Source: an uncultured Propionibacteriaceae bacterium
Lineage (GTDB): Bacteria; Actinomycetota; Actinomycetes; Propionibacteriales; Propionibacteriaceae
DNA: 11,596 nt
Reading direction: 5' to 3'
Assembly (NCBI GenBank): GCA_937926975.1
Contig: CALBCJ010000007.1
Coordinates: 1 to 11,596, forward strand
In this document: positions 6,981-11,596 of the stretch, piece by piece
Numbering within the stretch: the stretch's first letter is position 1
Layout of the letters: each line of letters opens with the position of its first letter
The notes under the pieces: generated by a model
What the model was told of the DNA's origin: nothing
What the model saw: only the letters and a program-made list of their open reading frames with translations
The model's database searches: none
Program-made: the position numbers and the translations under genes

Positions 6981-8158
6981 GGCCGTTGCAGGGTGATGAC
7001 CGGGATCTCGGGAGGGGCGCCGACCCGGACCGGCGGGCCGAAGCTGCCGGCGCCGCGGGAGGTGTACACGGGAACCTGCGAGACCACCTGGTAGCCGGAG
7101 AGGTACGGCTGCTGCAGCGGGACCAGGTAGTGCAGCGGCCACAGCTGGCCGCCGTGGGTGTGGCCCGACAGCTGCAGGTCGACCCCGGAGCGGGCGGCGA
7201 GCCCGTTGGCGGAGGCCGCCATCCGGGGCTGGTGGGCGACCAGCAGCCGGAACCGGCCCGTGTCGCCCGGTGAGACCCCCTGCTGGGGCAGCTGGGCGAC
7301 TGCCGCCTGGAGGTCCTCGGTCAGGGGCGGCTGGCTAGAGCGGTCGTTGACCCCGAGGACGTCGATGCTGGCCGAGCCGCGGCTCAGCACCAGGGCCTCG
7401 TTGGTGAGGACCGTCAGGCCTTGCCGGCGCCAGGTGGCGACCCACTCGGGGGCGTTGGAGTAGACCTCGTGGTTGCCAGTGGTCACCACCACCGGGTACG
7501 TGGTGCGCATCTGCGCCAGGGGAGCGAGGTCGTCGGCCAGGGCGGCGGCCGGCCCGTCGACCAGGTCCCCGGCGATCACCACCAGGTCAACCTGCTCAGC
7601 GTTCACCTGAGCCACCAGGCGCTCGACGAAGTCCCGGTCCCGGGCCGGGCCGACGTGCAGGTCGGTGATCAGGGCGATCCGGAAGCCGTCGAACTCGGCG
7701 GGCAGGTCGGCCGAGGTCACGGTGACCCGGGTGATCTCCGGCCGGGCGGCCTCGATCACCCCGTACCCGGTCACCAGGGCCGCGGCCACCGTCGTCGCCG
7801 CGGTCAGCCGACGCAGCCGCCGGAACCGCACCGCCCGGTCCGTACGGGTGCCGCGGAGCCGGTCCACCAGGCGCCACCCGCTGCCGGCCAGACCAGCGGC
7901 CAGCAGCCCGATCAGGAGGTAGAGGAAGAAGGCGTCCAGCACCAGCAGCCCGGTCATCAGCCAGCGCCAGCGGCGCGGGTCGGCAAGCCCGGTCGAGCCC
8001 ACCATCCCCACTGAGGCCAGGGCGACGAGGAGGAACGAGCCCCCAGCCGCCCACCAGCGCCCACGCCGGGACCAGCCCAGCGCCGGACCTGTCCGCCAGA
8101 ACAGCAGCCCCCACAGCAGCAGAACCAGGGCGGCGATGACGACGACCTGCCCCGTCAT
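6977..8158 (-). CDS. Membrane-anchored metallophosphoesterase
   Basis: This 393-aa protein has four predicted N-terminal membrane segments (about 5-21, 36-55, 68-91, 119-136) and a calcineurin-like phosphoesterase domain (about 158-393). The metal and catalytic motifs are complete: DLH (D166, H168), GDLVDG (D198), GNHE (N229, H230), H309 in VAHQP, and GHTHGG (H333, H335). Strongly basic loops at 22-34 and 98-118 suggest, by the positive-inside rule, that the fourth segment leads out and the catalytic domain is extracytoplasmic. Related YkuE/YaeI-type proteins act on phosphodiester or pyrophosphate bonds, and the substrate here is unknown. The ATG (8156-8158) overlaps the stop of the upstream SDR gene by 4 bp, making it the third gene of the yajQ operon. 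Confidence 0.92.
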   Translation of the reverse strand: MTGQVVVIAALVLLLWGLLFWRTGPALGWSRRGRWWAAGGSFLLVALASVGMVGSTGLADPRRWRWLMTGLLVLDAFFLYLLIGLLAAGLAGSGWRLVDRLRGTRTDRAVRFRRLRRLTAATTVAAALVTGYGVIEAARPEITRVTVTSADLPAEFDGFRIALITDLHVGPARDRDFVERLVAQVNAEQVDLVVIAGDLVDGPAAALADDLAPLAQMRTTYPVVVTTGNHEVYSNAPEWVATWRRQGLTVLTNEALVLSRGSASIDVLGVNDRSSQPPLTEDLQAAVAQLPQQGVSPGDTGRFRLLVAHQPRMAASANGLAARSGVDLQLSGHTHGGQLWPLHYLVPLQQPYLSGYQVVSQVPVYTSRGAGSFGPPVRVGAPPEIPVITLQRP

Positions 8159-9123
8159 GAGGCGGCCCGCCGGGGTCGTAGGGCCTCAATCGCGGCGTGC
8201 AGGCCGACCTCGGTCTCCACTACTGGCCAGTAGCCCAGCTCGGTCTGAGCACGGGTCAGGTCGAGGCTCAGGCCTCGGGTCAGGATTTTCACCTCACCCA
8301 CGGTGAACGGTGGCTCCAAACACCGTCTGCGAGCCCACCACTCGACGGTCTTCGCAGCCAGCACCGCCAGGCCCGCCGGCACGTAGTGCTGCGGACGGGG
8401 AGCGCCGATGGCGTCGGCGACCCGGTCGACCAGCGACCACATCCCCACCAGCTCGGAGTCGCCCAGGTTGACCGGGCCCGAGACCCGGCTGCTGACGGCC
8501 AGCTCGATCGCCTCCACGGCGTTGCCGATGTGCAGCAGCTGGTTGTGGACCTCGCGGCGGGCCAGCCGAGGCAGCCGGCGCTCACGCAGGGCGTCCGCCA
8601 GCCGGGGCATGAACGTGGTGTCGCCCGGCCCGTACACCCGCCGCAGCCGCAGGATGCAGGCTGCCGGGAGAAGCTGCTGGATCTCCTGCTCGGCCAGGTA
8701 CTTCGACAAGGAGTAGAGGCTGTCGAAGCGGGGGCCGCACGGCTCCGACTCGGGGATGCCCCACTGCCGGCGGCTCAGGTTGTACACCGCAGAGTGGCTG
8801 ATGTACACCATCCGGGTCCCGAACGCCTTGCAGGAGCGGGCCAGTGCCGCCGAGGCCTCGATGTTGGTGTCACGGTACGTCTCCCATCTGTCCCAGACGG
8901 TGTGGGCGGCTGCGGCGTGGACCACCACGTCGGTGCCTTCCAGCAGGTCGACCCAGTACGGCTCACGGATGTCCATGAGAACGAAGTAGATCCCGTCGGC
9001 CTGCAGCCGCTCCCCGGCCTCCTGGTTGCGCCCAATACCGGTGACATCGTGCCCCGAGCGCTGCAGGGCACGCGCCGCCGCGCCACCGATGAAGCCGGTG
9101 GCCCCTGTCACCACGACCCGCAA
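8155..9123 (-). CDS. NAD(P)-dependent epimerase/dehydratase, extended SDR (OleD / 3beta-HSD-like)
   Basis: This 322-aa Rossmann protein has the nucleotide-binding GATGFIG (7-13), an acidic patch with D51, the HAAA segment (69-72) and the catalytic YSLSK (Y137, K141). The overall pattern (SAVY, PESEP, LRLRRVYGPGDTTFMPRL, NLGDSE) resembles extended SDRs such as OleD or 3-beta-hydroxysteroid dehydrogenases more than sugar epimerases. The segment that usually reads SS before the Tyr is S109-H110-S111, so which serine is catalytic is unclear. The start is TTG (9121-9123), which gives the typical MRVVVTGATG beginning. An in-frame TAG (the yajQ stop) lies only three codons upstream, so no longer form exists. 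GTG at 9112-9114 is an alternative start. It lies 9 bp after yajQ and overlaps the phosphoesterase gene. The substrate is unknown. Confidence 0.88.
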   Translation of the reverse strand: MRVVVTGATGFIGGAAARALQRSGHDVTGIGRNQEAGERLQADGIYFVLMDIREPYWVDLLEGTDVVVHAAAAHTVWDRWETYRDTNIEASAALARSCKAFGTRMVYISHSAVYNLSRRQWGIPESEPCGPRFDSLYSLSKYLAEQEIQQLLPAACILRLRRVYGPGDTTFMPRLADALRERRLPRLARREVHNQLLHIGNAVEAIELAVSSRVSGPVNLGDSELVGMWSLVDRVADAIGAPRPQHYVPAGLAVLAAKTVEWWARRRCLEPPFTVGEVKILTRGLSLDLTRAQTELGYWPVVETEVGLHAAIEALRPRRAAS

Positions 9124-9132
9124 GCCGACCGC

Positions 9133-9624
9133 CTACCGGTAGTTGACGAACTGGACGGCGAAGTCGTAGTCCGCCTTGCGGATCAGGGCCTGGACCGCCT
9201 GCAGGTCGTCGCGGGACTTCGACGAGACCCGCAGCTCGTCTCCCTGGATCTGGGTCTTGACCCCCTTCGGGCCCTGGTCGCGGACCAGCCGGGTGATCAC
9301 CTTCGCGTTCTCCTGCGAGATTCCCTGCTGCAGCGAGCAGACCTGGCGCCAGCGCTTGCCGAACTGCTTCGGGCTGCCCGGGTCGACGGCCTTGAGGTCC
9401 ACGCCCCGGCGGGCCAGCTTGGAGTAGAAGACGTCCAGCACCGCCTTCAGGCGCTCCTCGGTCGAGCTCTCCAGGAGCACGGTCTCGCCCTGCCAGGCGA
9501 TGGAGGAGTCGGTGCCCTTGAAGTCGAACCGCTGCGAGACCTCCTTGGCCGCCTGGTTGATGGCATTGTCCACTTCCTGGCGGTCGACCTTGCTGACGAT
9601 GTCAAACGAGTTCTCGGCTGCCAT
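9133..9624 (-). CDS. yajQ: YajQ family nucleotide-binding protein
   Basis: This 163-aa protein is full length for the YajQ (UPF0234) family. It shows the family hallmarks SFDIVSKVDRQEVDNAI (6-22), RFDFKGTDS (32-40), GISQENAKVI (101-110) and TQIQGDELRVSSKSRDDLQ (124-142). YajQ proteins have two RNP-like domains and bind nucleotides. In some proteobacteria a homologue binds cyclic di-GMP and controls transcription, but in actinobacteria the role is not settled. The ATG at 9622-9624 follows a strong AAGGAGGG site (9628-9635). It is the first gene of a minus-strand operon followed by the SDR (9-bp gap) and the metallophosphoesterase. No clear -10/-35 pair was found in the 92 bp before it. Confidence 0.95.
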   Translation of the reverse strand: MAAENSFDIVSKVDRQEVDNAINQAAKEVSQRFDFKGTDSSIAWQGETVLLESSTEERLKAVLDVFYSKLARRGVDLKAVDPGSPKQFGKRWRQVCSLQQGISQENAKVITRLVRDQGPKGVKTQIQGDELRVSSKSRDDLQAVQALIRKADYDFAVQFVNYR

Positions 9625-9700
9625 CGGCCCTCCTTCTGCTGGATAGTCGCGGACCTAGTCTGCCGGGTCTGACAGCATCCTGCGGAGTCGTTACCAAGAC

Positions 9701-9720
9701 GTGAGGCAATCGGGCCTCAC
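9701..9720 (-). terminator. Hairpin at the end of psuK
   Basis: GTGAGGC (9701-9707) pairs perfectly with GCCTCAC (9714-9720) across a 6-nt loop. The psuK stop codon (9717-9719) lies in the stem. On the minus strand the stem is followed by GTCTTGG, only a token T-run. It separates the psuGK unit from the yajQ operon. Confidence 0.6.
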
Positions 9721-10562
9721 AGAGCGCCCGGACGAGTCAACGCCTGGGCCGCCAGGGCGTGCCCGACCTCGACCGCGGCTACCGGTGGCTGCCCGGTCGC
9801 GACCGCCGACAGGTAGCCGGCAGCGAAGGCGTCACCCGCGCCGGTGGTGTCGCGGACCCCGGCGACTGGTGGTACCGGGACCTCGGCCCGGTCCAGACCG
9901 GTCAGCACCCAGGTCGGGCCGGCGCCGTGCTTGACGACCCGTACGGTCGTCGGGAGCCAGTGGTCGTACCCCAGGAAGCTGGCCTCGTCGGCGTTGGCGA
10001 GCAGGTGGTCGGGCGCCAGCTCGACGAGCAGGGCCCGGGCCTGGTCCCGTCCGAGCTGGCTCAGGGCGCCCACCGAGGAGGCGTCGACGCTGGTGGTGAC
10101 TCCGCGAGCCCTGGCCCGGCGCAGGGCGTCACGGGCTGCGGTGGCGGCCGGCTCGACGCAGAAGCCGTACGCGGGCACGTGCAGCAGCGTCACCTGGTCC
10201 AGCCAGCTGTCGTCGACCGGCTCCAGCAAGGTGGCGGCGCCACGCTGGGGGATCATGGTCCGCTCCCCGTCGGCGCTGACCAGGACCACGATGGTGCCGG
10301 TGCTGCCGCGGCGCTGGACCCGGACCTCCACCCCAAGGTCGGTGAGCCCGGCCACGAGGGCGTCACCGGCCGGGTCAGGCCCGACACAGCCGAGGTAGCG
10401 GGACTCGGCCAGCCCCAGCCGGGCGACCGCGGCCGCGACGTTGGCGGCGCTGCCGCCGCGGGTACGGGTGATCTGGCCCGCCGTGTCGGTCCCGACCGCG
10501 AGCGGCTCGGCGAGCCAGACCACGATGTCCTCGACGAGGTCGCCGAGGGTGGCGACTCTCAC
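9717..10562 (-). CDS. psuK: PfkB-family sugar kinase, probable pseudouridine kinase
   Basis: This 281-aa ribokinase/PfkB-fold kinase carries GGSAANVAAAVARLG (36-50), NADE (190-193, the NxxE phosphate/metal motif) and DTTGAGDAFAAGY (238-250), with the catalytic base D244 in GAGD. Its GTG start (10560-10562) overlaps the psuG stop as GTGA, and no good ribosome site of its own is visible, so it depends on translation of psuG. In PsuG/PsuK systems the kinase phosphorylates pseudouridine at the 5' position and PsuG then splits the C-C glycosidic bond. The name psuK rests on this pairing, because PfkB kinases are hard to assign from sequence alone. Ribokinase, adenosine kinase or another nucleoside kinase are the alternatives. 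It is somewhat shorter than the 313-aa E. coli enzyme. Confidence 0.85.
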   Translation of the reverse strand: MRVATLGDLVEDIVVWLAEPLAVGTDTAGQITRTRGGSAANVAAAVARLGLAESRYLGCVGPDPAGDALVAGLTDLGVEVRVQRRGSTGTIVVLVSADGERTMIPQRGAATLLEPVDDSWLDQVTLLHVPAYGFCVEPAATAARDALRRARARGVTTSVDASSVGALSQLGRDQARALLVELAPDHLLANADEASFLGYDHWLPTTVRVVKHGAGPTWVLTGLDRAEVPVPPVAGVRDTTGAGDAFAAGYLSAVATGQPPVAAVEVGHALAAQALTRPGAL

Positions 10563-11461
10563 GCGGTCAGGGCCTTGGCGATCTCGGCGCCCAGGGCGAC
10601 GTTGCCCAGGTAGATCTGGACGTTGGTGGCCTCCGAGGCGCCCTGGGTGGCGGTGTGGAAGTAGTCCAGCAGGAACGGGGTCACGTCGTGGCCGTGAACC
10701 CCCTGCTGCTCGGCCGCCGCCAGCGCCTCGGTCAGGACCCGGTCGTGCAGCGCCGGGTCGAGCTGGTGCTCGGTCGGCACCGGGCGGGTGACCAGGACCG
10801 CCGACGAGATCCCCAGCGCGTCCCGGGCCCGGGCAGTGGCGGCGATCTCAGCCGGGTCGTCGGCGCGGGCCGGGACCGGGAAGCCGGAGTCGGCGATGTA
10901 GAAGCCGGGGAAGGCGTCGGTCTGGTAGCCCAGCACGGTCACGTTGAGGGTCTCCAGCCGCTCCAGAGTGGCGCCGGTGTCGAGGATCGACTTCACCCCG
11001 GCCGAGACCATCACCACCGGCAGCGCTGACAGTGCCACCAGGTCGGCCGACTCGTCGAAGGTGCTGGCCGCACCCCGGTGGACACCGCCCAGGCCCCCGG
11101 TCGGGAAGACCGTGATCCCTGCCTGGTGGGCCAGGTACGCGGTTGCGGCGACCGTGGTGCCGCCGGACTGCCGCCGGACCACGGCGGTGGCGAGGTCTCG
11201 GATACTGCACTTCACCGCGGCGTCGTCGCAGCCCAGCCGCTCCACCTCGGCCGGAGTCAGCCCGACCACCGCCTGGCCGTCCAGCACCCCGACCGTCGCC
11301 GGTACGGCACCTGCGGCGCGCACCTGGTCCTCGGCCTGGCGAGCCACCTCCACATTGTGCGGCCGAGGAAGACCGTGGGTGATGATGGTCGACTCGAGCG
11401 CGACAACAGCGCTGCCTGCGGCCAGCGCAGCCTGGACATGGTCACCGATCCTGAGCGTCAT
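10559..11461 (-). CDS. psuG: Pseudouridine-5'-phosphate glycosidase
   Basis: This 300-aa enzyme reversibly converts pseudouridine 5'-phosphate to uracil and ribose 5-phosphate. Family signatures are VVALESTIITHG (19-30), the ATGG-type loop FPTGGLGGVHRG (119-130), GVKSILDTG (155-163) and the C-terminal ATNVQIYLGN (278-287). By matching to the E. coli enzyme, the active-site residues are present: E23, K84, D140, N280 and the Schiff-base lysine K157. I start it at the ATG 11459-11461 (MTLRIGDHVQ), which matches the family's usual N-terminus and sits 7 nt after a TATGCT -10 box, implying a leaderless mRNA. Other in-frame starts are ATG at 11471-11473 and GTG at 11549-11551. The GTG has a good GAGGAGG site but adds 30 Arg- and Ser-rich residues unlike the family. 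It is cotranscribed with psuK. Confidence 0.94.
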   Translation of the reverse strand: MTLRIGDHVQAALAAGSAVVALESTIITHGLPRPHNVEVARQAEDQVRAAGAVPATVGVLDGQAVVGLTPAEVERLGCDDAAVKCSIRDLATAVVRRQSGGTTVAATAYLAHQAGITVFPTGGLGGVHRGAASTFDESADLVALSALPVVMVSAGVKSILDTGATLERLETLNVTVLGYQTDAFPGFYIADSGFPVPARADDPAEIAATARARDALGISSAVLVTRPVPTEHQLDPALHDRVLTEALAAAEQQGVHGHDVTPFLLDYFHTATQGASEATNVQIYLGNVALGAEIAKALTA

Positions 11462-11468
11462 GGCGGGC

Positions 11469-11474
11469 AGCATA
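11469..11474 (-). promoter_or_regulatory. Candidate -10 box for leaderless psuG
   Basis: The minus strand reads TATGCT (TANNNT), with 7 nt (GCCCGCC) to the ATG at 11461. No Shine-Dalgarno precedes this ATG. The geometry is that of a leaderless actinobacterial transcript. No recognisable -35 was found at the usual distance. Confidence 0.45.
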
Positions 11475-11477
11475 ACC

Positions 11478-11514
11478 GTGCTTGATTGCCCGAGCTCCGC
11501 TGTGCTTGATCGCC
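11478..11514. repeat. Direct repeat GTGCTTGATYGCC upstream of psuG (operator candidate)
   Basis: GTGCTTGATTGCC (11478-11490) and GTGCTTGATCGCC (11502-11514) match at 12 of 13 positions with a period of 24 bp. The proximal copy lies just upstream of the TATGCT -10 box, within the promoter. This placement would suit a regulator-binding site, but no regulator gene is in the window. Confidence 0.4.
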
Positions 11515-11531
11515 GCCGCCTGCGCGGCGGC
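11512..11531. repeat. Inverted repeat GCCGCCGC / GCGGCGGC
   Basis: An 8-bp perfect stem (11512-11519 with 11524-11531) encloses a CTGC loop. It overlaps the distal direct repeat. It may be a terminator stem for a minus-strand gene to the right of the window, a REP-like element or part of the psuG control region. No T-tract lies on either side. Confidence 0.45.
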
Positions 11532-11559
11532 TCGGCCGCTTCGCCTGACACGCCGTCTT

Positions 11560-11584
11560 CCTCCTCACGACGAGGAGGTTCTTT
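11560..11584 (+). terminator. Hairpin with plus-strand T-rich tail at the right edge
   Basis: CCTCCTC (11560-11566) pairs with GAGGAGG (11572-11578) around ACGAC and is followed on the plus strand by TTCTTT. This is the shape of an intrinsic terminator for plus-strand transcription, although no plus-strand gene precedes it here. On the minus strand the GAGGAGG arm is also the ribosome site for the alternative GTG start of psuG (11549-11551), and pairing would hide it. The function is unresolved. Confidence 0.4.
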
Positions 11585-11596
11585 CCGTCGTGGTCC

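Noticed and set aside
8197..9672. 491-codon plus-strand open frame opposite the SDR and yajQ
   Set aside because: It spans two well-supported minus-strand genes and their junction, with Gln/Val/Gly/Arg-rich sequence and no family motif.
9625..9700. Promoter elements for yajQ (TTGGTA-like and TAGGTC-like hexamers on the minus strand)
   Set aside because: The hexamers do not fall at a usable spacing from each other, so no -35/-10 pair could be defended.
9759..10613. 284-codon plus-strand open frame opposite psuK
   Set aside because: Shadow of the PfkB kinase frame, low complexity and no start signal.

Overview
The window comes from a very GC-rich genome with dense gene packing, 4-bp ATGA/GTGA gene overlaps, GTG and TTG starts and TANNNT-type -10 boxes. 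Together with a fused gamma-alpha KorA, an MptB-like mannosyltransferase and a YajQ protein, this points to the Actinomycetota. A Propionibacteriales-like host is a guess from the overall gene set, not something the sequence proves. No tRNA, rRNA, CRISPR array, insertion sequence, phage gene or origin was seen.

Layout from left to right. (1) 1-255: a G-rich array of 45-bp tandem repeats that runs off the left edge, then a short non-coding stretch. (2) 256-3176, minus strand: korA-korB, a two-subunit 2-oxoacid (probably 2-oxoglutarate):ferredoxin oxidoreductase with a 4-bp gene overlap. (3) 3281-4384, minus: a cytoplasmic TPR protein of unknown role, separated from korA by a strong hairpin. 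(4) 4385-4526: a divergent promoter region. (5) 4527-6907, plus: an MptB-like polyprenyl-phosphomannose-dependent mannosyltransferase, overlapping by 4 bp a 3-hydroxyisobutyryl-CoA hydrolase-like gene. (6) 6908-6976: a convergent intergenic region with two hairpins. (7) 6977-9624, minus: a yajQ / extended-SDR / membrane metallophosphoesterase operon. (8) 9717-11461, minus: psuG-psuK, pseudouridine catabolism, ended by a hairpin. (9) 11462-11596: a promoter region with two inverted repeats and a short direct repeat.

The genes form four or five separate transcription units and not one pathway. KorAB serves ferredoxin-linked central carbon metabolism. The HIBCH-like protein serves valine or branched acyl-CoA catabolism. 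MptB serves envelope lipoglycan or mannan synthesis. PsuG and PsuK recycle pseudouridine to uracil and ribose 5-phosphate. YajQ is a nucleotide-binding protein proposed to sense cyclic di-GMP. The SDR and phosphoesterase have no assigned substrates.

Most of the window is ordinary chromosomal backbone, and I see no convincing undescribed multi-gene system. The items most worth a second look are the tandem array, the ambiguous and possibly structured start of psuG, the coupling of mptB to an acyl-CoA hydrolase, the predicted extracytoplasmic phosphoesterase beside an SDR with an altered catalytic segment, and the TPR protein next to korAB.
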